DNA of 64,000 bases, taken from positions 67,264,984 to 67,328,983 of the forward strand of contig NC_057919.1 of NCBI RefSeq assembly GCF_018873765.1. The letters are read 5' to 3'. A program made the position numbers and the translations under genes. This document shows, in pieces, positions 12,901-23,084 of this stretch; the first letter of the stretch is position 1, and each line of letters starts with the position of its first letter. Below the pieces are notes generated by a model. It was not told where the DNA came from. It was given only the letters and a program-made list of their open reading frames with translations, and did not search any database. The stretch is from Telopea speciosissima (Eukaryota; Streptophyta; Magnoliopsida; Proteales; Proteaceae).

Positions 12901-15900
12901 CTTTTAAGTGTTCATGAGCTTCTTTGACAGTCTTCCCATCTTTTTTCTTCTTCCAGTTATGGCCATCTTTGCGGAAGTTCCTCAGCATTGTACGGTCAAA
13001 CAAAACAATTGTGCCACCTGAGTTTGGGAGAAAAAGACATTGAAGGGTAAAATCATTATCCGTCTCCATCTAATTACTGTTCGCAAAAGACATAAACCTT
13101 AAATTAATACATTAAAACAGATGTAAAGAAACCCACAAATATAAACCTTAAAGTAATACATTAAAAAAGAAGTAAAGAAACCCAAAAAAATAAACCTTAA
13201 ACTAATACATTAAAACAGAAGTAAAGAAACCCACAAATACATCTTATTTCACCTCAAAAAGTATTGGACTCAACTACACGATCATCCTCATCTCCAAATG
13301 CATAGATATATCAATGGATGCCTAGCATGTAAAAGATATGGATGTCGCAAAATATTGCATGACGAGAATCCCTTTTAGACTTCAATGTGCAAACCTCGCA
13401 AGTCCTGATCCATTATATTTCCTAGTTCATACAGACTACAGAAAAAGGCTGATACACACTTGACATGCCAAATGATTAAAAAACAAAAAGATGTTTACCA
13501 AACAATTAATGCAGGACAACTAGGGAGAAGATTAAGTTATAGGATAGGATTGGGTTTTGACACGATTGATGTCTGGCAGGATAACGAGTGCACAACATTT
13601 AATGCATAAGCTAAAGGGTAAGAACATTAAGATAAGAAAGGAAATAAAACATAGAAAGACAAATAACAACTCTCACTTCGATGAAGCTTGGAGTCTCATT
13701 GGAATTAAACAAGGCTTGATGAAGTATCAACACCAATGAATTTATGGAGTCTCACCAGACAAATCAGCAGAACAACCATCTGGCCTCTCAAAGCAGAAGA
13801 TACTTCACAGAGATAAAACTACAAATTCTACTAATACATCTTCTGGCTCATCAAATGTCAGTTAACTTAGAAAACCACCATTTTAGCATTTTCAAATAAC
13901 CTCTTGTTCTTTGCGTACAATTTACTTGTTCTTCAAAATTCCTTAATGGTTACAGTTCCCAAGATGAAAAGTTCTAATGAATCACTTCAACAAATATCTT
14001 ATGGCCCTTAGTATATGGCCTGGCAAGCAAATTATGGGCCTTGGCTTTGAGATAGATTTAACCTAGATCTGGTTATGGGCTTAGTCTTGCCTTGATCATC
14101 AATGTGGAGAGGAATGGTGGGCCCTGCACTCTGCTCATAGGCCTTCACTTACAGACCTTTGGGTCTATCACCATCATATTCTGTCAGCTTCATAAAATTC
14201 AGCTCAATTTGTTGAAAATATGATCTCTCTTGTGGAGGTGTACATCAAGTTGCTGGAATTAGCTATTGAGATCCAAATGGAATCAGAAATGGATTCCTTC
14301 GTATTTTGCAAAGAATTCCTGTACATGTCTTATAGAAAGTAGACACTAGTTGTTCATTAAGCACACTCTCAACCTTCTTGTAACCAGCATAAGCAATTGT
14401 GTCAGTTGAATAGCATGCCTGTCGGTCCCAATGTAAGCAAAACAAACTCCAACATTGAAAATTGGGCTGATTCAATTCCCAAGTGGAAGTTCCCACACTT
14501 AAATCTCCACAAAACTTCTACAGAATGTGGAAGGCATCTGGTCGTTCATGGATGAATCCTCTGGTAAGTTCCAGCTGGAAACTTTTTAAGCTTTAATTGA
14601 ACTATCACCATGTTGCCTTCTTTGAAACAAACAGAGGGAAACGAGAGGGGGGGGGGGGGGGGGATGAGCTTGTTCTTCATACCTCAGTATTCAAAGAAGG
14701 GTAAAGTACACGTACCCCCCTATAATGCACCCAATATTCCTCGTACCCCCCTAAGGTTCTGAAAAGTCCACGTACCACCCCTGCAAATTCCACGTACCAC
14801 CCCTACTTTACCCCCCTAATTCCAGATAAGTCCAAACCGTTAAGTGCTAAAAACTTGACCATTTTACCCTTTCTTCTATGTTTATAAATTTGAAAAGACC
14901 TAATTGCCCTGACCTATTTGTTCATAATATGAAAAGACCTTTTTGCCCTAACCTAATTTGATAAAACCCTTTTACCCCCACTATTTGTTCTTAAGAACCT
15001 AACCCAATCTAATTACCAAAATGCCCTTGTTAGGGCATAATTACCAAAATACCCTCATCTTCCCCAAATCTCATCTTCTCCAAAATCCATCTTCCATTTC
15101 TGAAACTTCTCTCAAAATCCACACAAACTCTCTCTCTCTCTCTCTCTCTCTCCTTCCGTCTTTCCCAATAATCTCTTAATTCTCTTTTTCTTGCTATCAT
15201 TCTCGTTTAGTAATCTCATTCTCTGTCTCATTCAATCATTCATTCCAATTATCTCAACCAAAACCGAACCCTAATAAAGAGGCATTGTCGAATTAGGAAA
15301 CCATTTTTCTGTTTTCTCTTGCTCTGCTTCTACGTTGTTTCCCTTCTCCGATTCCCTAACAATCCATCTTCTTTGTAAAAATTCGCTTCAGATTAAGAGT
15401 TTTCAGAAGAAACCCAAGAAAACCCTTTTTTTTTTTTCCTTCTCTTCCAATTCTTTCTGGGTCTGTCTCCGCCTGCGTGTGCAGGAGATTATTGTGTTTG
15501 TTTCGTCAGTGGCTGTTCCTTCGAACGTCCCTGCACCTACTTCACTTTATGCTGGAGACCTTCATCTTGATATCACCGATGGACAACTCTTTGATGCCTT
15601 CTCTGTCATCGATAACCTTGCATCTGTCAAGGTTTGAGAGAAGTTTCAGAAATGGAAGATGGATTTTGGGGAAGATGAGGGTATTTTGGTAATTATGCTT
15701 TAACAAGGGCATTTTGGTAATTAGATTGGGTTAGGTTCTTAAGAACAAATAGTAGGGGTAAAAAGGTCTTATCAAATTAGGTTAGGGCAAAAAGGTCTTT
15801 TCATATTATGAACAAATAGGTCAGGACAATTAGGTCTTTTCAAATTTATAAACATAGAAGAAAGGGTAACATGGTCAAGTTTTTAGCACTTAACGGCTAA

Positions 15901-18900
15901 ACTTAACGGTTTGGACTTATCTGGAATTAGGGGGGTAAAGTAGGGGTGGTACATGGCCTTTTCAGAAACTTAGGGGGGTACGAGGAATATTGGGTGCATT
16001 ATAGCGGGGTACGTGTACCTTACCCTTCAAAGAAACACTTCCTGCACCTAGTCATGAATTTGACTGTTATATGTTTGGTACATCAATCAGCATCTTAAAC
16101 TTTCCCGAGTTCTCACAAGTGATGGAATGAAATTGATTGGTTTCCTAAATTTTATCTTATTGGAAATCTTGTGTCATTATGTAGAGGTATTTATATCATT
16201 TGTGGCATGTGTGCATAGGTAATTTCTTGTACTTCTTGGGGGCATAATTTCTGTCCAATATATAAACCAACTTGAAAGGGTGAGGCTAATTCGTTTTTCT
16301 CCACAAAACCTAACCCAGAGTTTATCCATACAAAACAACTTGGTAACAGAGTATAAAAGATACAAGGAAGCTCGCAAAGAGGGCCAAGTAATGCAAAGTC
16401 TCCCAAAAGCATTCTCACACCTTCCAGCTGTATACTCATACAATGTAAGTGTAAGGCCAAGGTTTCAACTTTCAATACGTGAGCTATCAAGGTGATAGTG
16501 ATTATTGTAGAACTCCCGAGTATTTTTTAACAAATTTTGATCCTATCTTGTTTCTGGTATGCATTTTATCCCCAACTCCTCAGAAAACTCAGTTCAGAGT
16601 TAATCTATATGCAGATCTTCTTGCTGGGGAATTTATAAGGTTTACTAAAGATTGCAATATATCATGTGTCAATGTCACACTTTCTTTTTCTGTCATTCCA
16701 ACAATGGATTTGATCCTACAGAGGTAAAATCATTTACCCTTGGGATTATTATATAAACCAAAAAAAATTTTGGTATGTCAATCTGCTTAGACATTCATTT
16801 CAAGCAAAGGAAAAACAGGATATTTACATGCAAGGTTTTAAGTATCCTTCCATATCTGCCAATACTAACCGATATGTATCATATCTTTAAGGTACTGATA
16901 CGATATTTAAAAATTTTGGTACTAGTACATGTAAGAAACCTCATCCTTTATATATATTAGTAAGTGAATGCACTTGTCTTGTTGTATCTAGCGTATCTTG
17001 CGGCTCTCCGTTACAATACATCTCTTAAAATCACCCTCCCAATACAATACCTGATACCGATACTTTAAACCTTGTTTGCGTGGAATTATTATTGATCCAA
17101 ATATATTAAAAAATTCTTTAAAAATATCTTTTCACATACACCTGTAAAGGTACACTTTTACCTAGAGGTATGAGCAAAGATATGGCCCCACCCCTAAGGA
17201 TACTCACCAATAGACTCAATCACACTCATAGTTGTCAAGGTGTCGCCTAGGCAGGTGCCTTGGACGCCTTGCGTCTGGAACCCCCTCTAACGCCTTGGAT
17301 CGCCTAGATGCCGTGACAACTATGATCACACTTGCCAATCCCCACATTTTTACCATGATTTCCAACTTTGTGGCTTTGAAGTTTTAAAGATGAAAATGGC
17401 ATAAGAGTTACTACCGCTTATGTATTCAAACATGAAGATTTAAATAACATAGCAAAGAGGTTTTGATATTGTTAGAGTATGTATGTATGTCGGTTGGAGG
17501 TATATGGGTGTCCATAGACCTCCATACCATGGGAGTATATTTGTTTCTCTTTATTTCTCACACATTGGTTGCTTTCCTTTAACTATGTGTGGTCTCCAAG
17601 TATGAATAGGATCAGTGAAATAGCTAAGTTAGTAAGTTAGAGTTTGTCTTCTTTTTGGATTTTAATCTAATGTTGTATATATATATAAAGGACATACCCA
17701 GTGCACGAGGCTCCCGCTGCTGGGGGTCTGGGGAGGATCATAATGTACGCAGCCTTACCCTTGCTTTCACGGATAGGCTGTTTCCAGACTCGAACCCATG
17801 ACCACTTGGTCACAATGGAGCAATATAATTGATTCTTGGTTTTGAAAGTCTCAAGAGTTCCTTGTTAAAAGGAATGCAGCACCCTATGCTTCTTTCATTC
17901 TATATCTGACCCTAGTTGAATGAAAATGACGAGAAACTAGGGTCCATTCTTCTTAATCAGTACTACTATGGAGTGAAAGATTGATTGCAGACAAGAGGAT
18001 TGCAGATTGAAGCTTGCGGTCAGAATTCTGAGACATTCTTTTTCTCCCATAAATGATGTTAAATTAATTCACATCCAGCCAGTGGATGATTCTTAATTTT
18101 GAAGATAATTTGGCCCATCTTGGAGCACCACTCAATCAGATTTTTCAGCAGATCAACCTTGCTGATCAAGGTTAATTAAGGTTTGCTTTCACTCCGGGCG
18201 TTACCCTGTTTTTGGGGTGTTTCTCAGATTATTTGAATCTGAAATTAATCCCTACTTATCCATCAGATTCTCTTGATGTTTTATGACATTAATACTCATG
18301 TTATAGTGCCTTCGATCTTGTTTTTGGAGGATTTTTGGGCTGCTGGTGATTGGTGATTTGCCTACAAAATCTCAGCTTAAGGTACCCTGTTTTGAGGGTA
18401 TTTTTTAATATACTCTTGCTTGCTGAAATACTTATCTGTTCTCAGTCAGAATCTGAGATCCTAGGGGTTCATTCCCTAGCTGTTGAGGGATATTCGATCC
18501 CCATTGGATGGTTTTCTGGCACCACCAACCAGTGGTATTATTTTATCTATACTTTGGGATGTTTCAAGGATTTTTTTGTGCATGATGGCTGATTCTAAAT
18601 TCACCACTGACCATGTTAATATTCAAATCACCACCATTAAACTGAAAGGTATTTCCAATTATCTGTTGTGGGCTCAAGCCATCAAAGTTTATATTAATGC
18701 CAAAGGGAAGTTGCAGTATCTAGTCTGATCCTCCCTCTGCTGATTCCAAAGATCCTACCACTGTTAAAGCCTATGAAGATTGGATGCGTGAGAATGATAC
18801 TCTACTTATATGGTTGTGGAACAGCATGGAACCTACTATTGCTGCTAATGCCATGTTTCACACCACTGCAAAAGGAGTTTGGAACGACCTAAAGCAAACT

Positions 18901-21900
18901 TTCTCTTAAGAGAAGAATATCTCTCGCATTTATGATTTATATGATAAAATTGTTAATCTCAAGCAGGGGGACTGATCTCTCAACGAATACTTCAGTATAT
19001 TTCAAGGTTTGACGAAGAACTCAACATCCATCAGGCATCAGCCTCTCACCACTAATCTGGAACAGTTGAAGCTTCAACGGGAAGAATTTCATGTGGCCAA
19101 GTTTATGGCAAGGTAAAATTCAAATTATCAGTCTGTTAAGAGTCAATTGTTGGCTGGAGAAAAGATACTCTCTCTTAATGAATCTTTTGCACGACTTCAG
19201 CATATTGTTACCCCTTCCCGCCATGATGCCTCTCCAAAAGATAGTTCTGCATTTGTTGCTGACCGTGGGCACAACTATAATTTCTCTGGGAGGGCATGGT
19301 TCATAGGGAGGATGTGGTCATGGATGTCGCAGACTCGCAGTATAGGTGGATGTTGAATTATGTACACCAGAATACCATGGGGGTATTCTGGTCATTTTAC
19401 AGTTGTATTTTTTACTTCTTTGTTCCTCCTAGTTAAGTCGGCTGTACTAGGGGTATTTTTGGTTATTCATATGTAATCTCTCATATTATAAATACAATGC
19501 TTGTTTGATCATATTGATCATTCAAGCAATTACTCTCTAATTCAGGTCTGCTAACAGTGGACAACAGACTGACCGACCAATCAGACAGTGTTCTTTTTGT
19601 GGCAAGTTAGATCATACCATTGATACCTGCTGGGTGAAACATGGTAAACCAGACTGGGTCCTCAATCAACCAATACTGTTACGTTTGATGATCATGTCTT
19701 CTGGCGACACCAATATTGCATCCTCATCTAGCGTTCCGACATCTGGTTCAGGACCTCGTGATGATTACAGTCAAATTCTTAAACTTCTGCAGAACCTTCA
19801 ACCTTCCACTGGTGTGTCTTCCTCCACTGCCACCTTTTCTTATACAAGTACATCCGCCTTACTCTCATCTACGTCATCTGCTCTCTGAATAATTGATTCA
19901 GGGGCCTCCACTGATATGATTGGTAAGTCTCACATTCTTTCTTCACCTCAGAAGATTGCACATCCTTCTCAGGTCATTCTTGACAATGGCTCCTCTATGA
20001 ATATGGTTGCTTTTGGGTCTGGGTTCTCTACCGTCTTTTCCATCATTAACCTGTGTTCTTAATGTCCCTGACTTACCATTAAATCTTATGTCTGTTAGTC
20101 AATTAATCAAATCTTTAAACTGCTCAGCCACATTTTACCCTATCTGTTGTGTTTTTCAGGATCTCCAGACAGGAAGACGATTGGTGATGGAATCTACTAC
20201 TTTGACAACTCCACTCCTATAGCTGCTCTTGTTACCTCTCCTACGACTTCTCCACTTCATTTGCATTACCGGTTGAGACATCTTTCTCTTTCCAAGCTTC
20301 AACAGATGGTTCCCAGCTGCAGAAAAATATCTCGTATTGGTATGAAGCATGTGAGCTTGGAAAGCATCACCATACTTCATTCCCTCCTCATGATGTCCCT
20401 CGTAGTCTTTCTCTGTTTTCCTTGGTTCACTCTGATATCTGGGGTCCATGTCATGCCAAGAGTCAAATAGGTTTTGTTTATTTTGTGACATTTGTAGACG
20501 ATTATTCCCGTACAACTTAGCTATTTATGCTAAAGGATCGTACTGAATTTTTATTTGTGTTTACACAACTTCATTCTGAAATTAAGATTCAGTTGGTGTG
20601 TCTATTAAGATCTTTCGTTCACATAATGCTTTAGAATATACTCAACGTGAAAAACTGCATTTTGTTATGCACATAGAATGATACATCAAACTAGTTTTTC
20701 TTATACTCCTCAACAGAATGGTGTAGCTGAACGGAAAAACAGGCATTTGCTCGAAATAGCTCGTTCCTTGATGTTTTATATGAATGTTCCAAAATATTTG
20801 TTAAGTGACGCGATTATTACTGCTTGTTATTTGATATATCGTATCCCACCAGTTGTCCTTGATAATCACTCATTGTTCTCTACTGTTTTTCCTGATGTTC
20901 CTCTGTTTAGTTTGCCCCCGCGGGTGTGTCTGGTGGTGTTTGTTTTGTTCATAACCCTTGCCATGGACTTGATAAATTATCCCCGTGGGCAACCAAGTGT
21001 GTGTTTCTTGGCTATGCTCGCACTCAAAAGGGCTATAGATATTATGATCTCACTACTCGTCAATATTTTGTTAGTGCGGATACGACCTTCTTTGAATCTA
21101 CACCCTACGTTTCTACTGAGTGCAGCCAAATGGATGATGATATCTTACCACTTCTGGTCGTTGTATCCTTCACTGAATCTTCTTCTAAGTTCTAACAGTC
21201 CTCCCACCAAGCAGTTGCAGATATACAAGTGTCGTCCCAAGTCCACAACCCATGCTGCTCCTTCGCAACAGCCCTCTACTTCATTAGACACCCTGTTTGG
21301 GGATTCTCCATTTCCTTACTTGCCAATTACTCTTCACAAAGGTACCCATTCTCGCAAAGCTCCAACTACTTACACTATTGAGAATTATGTTTTTATATCT
21401 CACTTTCCATCTTCCTTACATAATCTTGCCTTGTCCATATCTACTAACTCCATTCCTAAGACTTATCAAGAGGGTTTATCTTATCCTGGGTGGAAAGTGG
21501 CTATGGACACAGAGATGAATACTCTATTGGATTGTTGGGCTTGGACTCTTAATGAATTACCTCCAATAAAGGAGCTTGTGAGGTCTTGTTGGTTGTACTA
21601 GAAAGTTCCCTAGTCTATTATAAATTGAGTGGGCTGTGGACATAATGTCACAAGCAATTATTCTCTAACTCTTCTCTCTATTTCGTCAGTATTAACATAT
21701 GTACTTACTGATAAAGCCTCTACACTACATGGTCATTTATATTTTTTTTGATGAGTCTAATATGTTAATGCTATTCAAGCAAACACAAAAAATGATAAAA
21801 GACAGCAAGGATAATAAAGTACACTTGCCTGCTACTATCAGGTCCACTTTTTGTGTTCCTGGCACCTGAAACAAGGCGCCAAGAGTCACAAAAGAGAATG

Positions 21901-23038
21901 GGCCTGACTGAAGTGCCGGTCTGGATCTATGCATGTCAACAACATGGTTCACAATTTTATTTCTTGTTTTTTTTATTGTCTAAACATATACAGAAAGGGA
22001 GGAGGAACTTACACGTTACCGATTTACAACATAAACATGCATCTTACTTGAAAATAAATTGTCATAAAATGGTACACCTAGTAGGATGCAAAAGAAAAAG
22101 AATGAAGCAAGTAATTACTTGGAGGCAAGTTCACTGGCTTGACACGGATACTGAAATAGTTGTGATTAAAGAGTATTGCATGAATTTCATTTGGCCGCAG
22201 CCACCTTGTTGTGGCTTCCTTCATTATAGTTCCAACATCCAAATCTGCTCAATAAATGAAAGAAACAAAATAATTAATTAAGTAACATCATTTGAGATAA
22301 TGCATAGACAAATCTTCTGGTCCAGGGGAAGACTAAGAAAGAAATGGCTTATGTTCTCAAAATGAATACAGCTGGACAGTTGTGGTGAGATACCAAAAGA
22401 ATCAAGTGAAAGTATTTCGGCAGTAAATACCGGAGGCAAAAGATATAGAAACAACGACAACAACTCAGAACTCAGCCTTATCCCAACTAAATGGGGTCGG
22501 CAGTTGGCTACATGGATCCTTGCCCTCCAATCAGCACTATTCAATGTCATACTTGATACAAGGCCTAAGCTATGCATGTTTTTTCTCACCACTTCTCCTA
22601 TGGTCATTTTAGGCCTGCCCTAATTCTTTAGTTAGAATAATGTTTTTTTTTTTTTTAATGCAACTAAACCCTTCAATTAACAACTCGAAAGGTTCATTGG
22701 AGTTGCTATGCATAAATAAGGATCTTTAGGGTAGAGCACTCAATGGACTTTAGTATTCAGAGTTTTAAGGGGGCAAAGATCCACAGGCTCTAAACATGGA
22801 TTGACGAAGGACGCTAAATGACGCCTCTGTTTGAGAATTAAAAATTCCAAACAGAATATACTTGTACAGATATAATTTTTGAAACAGGAGGACAAGAAGG
22901 AAATCGATATTAGCCTAACAGCAGTTGAAGTTAGACAATAAAGTAAGAATTGAAGAATCAGGTTTTGAACTTACCCTCCATTGTATGAAACCCATGAATC
23001 TCACATCCAGTAAGCCGACCAGTAGCACTACTCTCCAT
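3983..23038 (-). CDS. CAMTA: Calmodulin-binding transcription activator (CAMTA5/6-like), 13 exons
   Basis: Ca2+/calmodulin-responsive nuclear transcription factor. CAMTAs bind CGCG-type promoter elements through the CG-1 domain. Coding exons on the minus strand: 23038-22975, 22244-22119, 13017-12902, 12568-12480, 12332-12287, 12194-12083, 11384-11247, 11161-11103, 9894-9511, 8020-7332, 6109-5563, 4411-4103, 4012-3983. All have GT-AG borders and matching phases; the total is 2709 nt, or 902 residues, usual for the family. Domains: CG-1 about 22-147 (TRWLRPNEIHAI, LFDRTMLRNFRKDGHNWKKK, HIVLVHYRE); TIG from about 357 (EVSPAWAFS); ankyrin about 560-660 (GWTALHWAAYYGRKEMVAVL); IQ motifs about 720-830 (RIQSAFR, RIQHAFR, IKIQAAFRG); calmodulin-binding helix (ILEKAVLRWRQKKKGFRGLQ). 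Start: the ATG before GRLTGCEIHGFHTME, as in CAMTA5/6. The 3' end is a 30-nt exon (LEYEGLLDP). The subgroup assignment is from memory of the family. Intron 2 (13018-22118) is transposon-rich. Confidence 0.95.
4490..5340. repeat. Roughly 90-bp direct repeat flanking the LINE relic
   Basis: About 4490-4595 and 5232-5335 share the order CACACTAAC, TGTAGCAAA, CAAGTAG, GGAA, TGCATATGACT-like and GGTTGGTATGA. The similarity is clear but diverged. The LINE relic sits between the copies. At about 90 bp the repeat is too long for an ordinary LINE target duplication; a local duplication with insertion between the copies is the simpler reading. Confidence 0.55.
4597..5230 (-). mobile_element. L1-type LINE relic (3' end of ORF2) in CAMTA intron 12
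   Basis: The minus strand reads as the zinc-binding C-terminal region of plant LINE reverse transcriptases. About 5130-5100 gives FCWNGIEDTDHLVFSHPF, matching the family's C-x-x-x-ED-x-x-HLFF-x-CPF pattern. Further on come LVFGAAISHIWMERNLRRW and PFLIPQGTGTLL, with stops and frame changes between. A T run at 4597-4604 on the plus strand would be the poly(A) tail of a minus-strand LINE. It is dead and 5'-truncated. Confidence 0.7.
6877..7045 (+). mobile_element. Au-type SINE, full length with 16-bp target duplication
   Basis: A tRNA-derived SINE in CAMTA intron 10. It has an A-box-like TGGTGCAGCGGTAAAGG and a B-box GGTTCGAGTCT, followed by the Au-type body (GGTAAGGCTGTGTACATTA, CCTCCCCAGACCCCGCAGTG, GGGAGCCTCGTGCGC) and a T-rich tail. 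It is bounded by perfect 16-bp copies of AGGATTGAATAATTGA at 6861-6876 and 7046-7061. The orientation is opposite to CAMTA. Other copies lie at 11645, 17689, 33309, 33504, 33806 and 57800. Confidence 0.92.
8021..9510. other. CAMTA intron 9, 1.5 kb without recognised features
   Basis: AT-rich intron between the glutamine/serine-rich exon (9894-9511) and the TIG/ankyrin exon (8020-7332). Splice borders read AAG|GTCTAT and TGCAG|GTCATA on the minus strand. No coding sequence or transposon boundary was recognised inside. Confidence 0.6.
10047..10133. mobile_element. Short foldback MITE of the CATAGTTGTCA family (diverged)
   Basis: The segment begins CATCATTGTCAAGGCGTCGCC and ends CATGACAACTATG. 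It shares ends and the inner CCCCCTCYAACGCCTT text with the well-bounded copy at 17227-17324. It lies in CAMTA intron 8. No clean target duplication is visible here. Confidence 0.6.
11479..11959. mobile_element. hAT-type non-autonomous element with 8-bp target duplication
   Basis: The left end TAAGGGTGTCAA and the right end TTGACACCCCTA are inverted repeats. The element is flanked by perfect copies of TATGATAA (11471-11478 and 11960-11967), an 8-bp duplication typical of hAT transposons. The inside is made of GGGCTGGG/GGCCGGGC-like low-complexity text with no transposase. A deleted Au SINE (about 11645-11743) is nested inside it. It lies in CAMTA intron 6. Confidence 0.85.
11645..11743 (+). 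mobile_element. Internally deleted Au SINE nested in the hAT element
   Basis: The 5' half of the Au SINE is present: TTTGGTGCAACGGTCAAGG, GACCAAGTGGTCATGGGTTC and GAGTCTTGAAACAGCC. It is joined directly to the distal TGCCTTTTTTT tail. The middle of the element (the GGTAAGGCTG to GGGAGCC part) is missing compared with the copy at 6877-7045. Confidence 0.8.
13092..13238. repeat. Three tandem copies of a 49-bp unit in CAMTA intron 2
   Basis: Copies at 13092-13140, 13141-13189 and 13190-13238 each start ATAAACCTTAAA, contain TAATACATTAAAA and end GTAAAGAAACCCA. They differ at only a few positions, so the expansion is fairly recent. The array lies 75 bp upstream of CAMTA exon 3 in the direction of transcription. 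Confidence 0.92.
14699..16025. mobile_element. Pack-MULE: Mutator-like element carrying a gene fragment
   Basis: The element is 1327 bp, with long terminal inverted repeats at 14699-15116 and 15633-16025 (about 400 bp each). Both outer ends start GGGTAARGTACACGTACC. The arms match almost throughout, with two small indels: a 21-bp partial duplication in the left arm and an extra piece near the Ns of the TTAACGG motif in the right arm. A perfect 9-bp target duplication TTCAAAGAA lies at 14690-14698 and 16026-16034. Long inverted repeats plus a 9-bp duplication mark a Mutator-like element. There is no transposase. The 516-bp centre holds the start of a poly(A)-binding-protein gene, so it meets the definition of a Pack-MULE. 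It lies in CAMTA intron 2. Confidence 0.93.
15117..15632 (+). pseudogene. Captured 5' fragment of a poly(A)-binding protein gene
   Basis: The cargo of the Pack-MULE. It begins with a CT microsatellite and UTR-like DNA (15129-15430) and passes a possible splice acceptor (GTGTGCAG, about 15483). It then encodes VPSNVPAPTSLYAGDLHLDI followed by TDGQLFDAFSVIDNLASVKV, the linker and RNP2-containing start of RRM1 of plant PABPs. The coding text stops where the right inverted repeat begins, so only about 40 residues of RRM1 remain. The expected ATG is not clear: a GTG stands at 15511 in a plausible position. The fragment runs antisense to CAMTA. It could be transcribed, but no PABP function remains. 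Confidence 0.88.
16080..17226. other. CAMTA intron 2 stretch with weak retrotransposon traces
   Basis: No coding sequence was recognised. TTGGTAACAGAG at about 16340 resembles a plant copia primer-binding site with one change, but no LTR could be delimited. About 16835-17065 contains CGATATGTATC/GATACGATATT-type text related to the CATGGTT repeat family. Confidence 0.4.
17227..17324. mobile_element. 98-bp hAT-like MITE with perfect 8-bp target duplication
   Basis: The terminal inverted repeats are CATAGTTGTCA and TGACAACTATG, and the inside is nearly palindromic (GTCGCCTAGGC, GGATCGCCTAGATGCC). Perfect ATCACACT copies flank it at 17219-17226 and 17325-17332. The same ends occur at 10047-10133 and, on a larger element, at 28996-29917, so this is a family. 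Confidence 0.92.
17467..17680 (+). mobile_element. Probable copia LTR fragment upstream of the copia relic
   Basis: GTTAGAGTATG, GGTTGGAGGTATATGG, GACCTCCATACCATGGG and TATTTGTTTCTC resemble the copia 3' LTR start at 32562 (TGTAAGAGTATAG, GGTTGGAGGTCCATGG). It is therefore a likely 5' LTR piece of the element at 18585-21601 or of a sister copy. It is interrupted by an Au SINE at about 17689-17825, and its right end was not found. Confidence 0.5.
17689..17825 (-). mobile_element. Au SINE, minus orientation, 5'-truncated
   Basis: This is the reverse complement of the Au SINE body: CAGTGCACGAGGCTCCCGC, CAGCCTTACCC, then AGGCTGTTTCCAGACTCGAA and CCATGACCACTTGGTCACAA. It ends at GGAGCAA, so the A-box half is lost. 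It lies in CAMTA intron 2 between the LTR-like fragment and the copia body. Confidence 0.85.
18585..21601 (+). mobile_element. Ty1/copia retrotransposon relic in CAMTA intron 2
   Basis: Polyprotein domains occur in copia order but are broken by stops and shifts. Gag runs from 18585 (MADSKFTTDHVNIQ) with at least four in-frame stops before 19120. A CCHC knuckle CSFCGKLDHTIDTC lies near 19590. The protease core IDSGAST is near 19890, with a stop just before it. The GAG-pre-integrase region is at about 20170-20340. Integrase is at 20345-20920, with HSDIWGP, VDDYSR and NGVAERKNRHLLE marking the catalytic D, D and E. The integrase C-terminal part (FLGYARTQKGYRYYDLTTRQ) follows at about 21005. The frame ends at 21601 just inside the reverse transcriptase start (WTLNELPPIKE), so RT and RNase H are missing. 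The insertion is dead and is oriented against CAMTA. Confidence 0.92.
19354..19543 (+). mobile_element. Possible solo LTR inserted in the copia gag
   Basis: The gag frame is interrupted between the Gly/Arg-rich segment and SANSGQQTDRP by about 190 bp of AT-rich DNA with inverted ends TGAATTA and TAATTCA and a TATA-like ATTATAAATACA at about 19488. The 3' tail (CAAGCAATTACTCTCTAA) resembles 21648-21665 beyond the copia body. A nested solo LTR is the best reading. No clean 5-bp duplication was seen. Confidence 0.4.
21602..22118. other. End of CAMTA intron 2 beyond the copia relic
   Basis: AT-rich intronic DNA between the truncated copia body and CAMTA exon 2. CAAGCAATTATTCTCTAA at about 21648 resembles the tail of the LTR-like insert at 19354-19543. 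It may be a residual U5 piece of the 3' LTR. Confidence 0.4.
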
Positions 23039-23084
23039 GGCTGCAACTCTTCAGCCTCTGATAAACAGACCTATCTCCACCTTC

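Noticed and set aside
13018-22118. Splitting CAMTA into two genes at the 9.1-kb intron
   Set aside because: Exon 2 and exon 3 join in phase to give an uninterrupted CG-1 domain (NLPPSGGTIVLFD), so one gene is far more likely.
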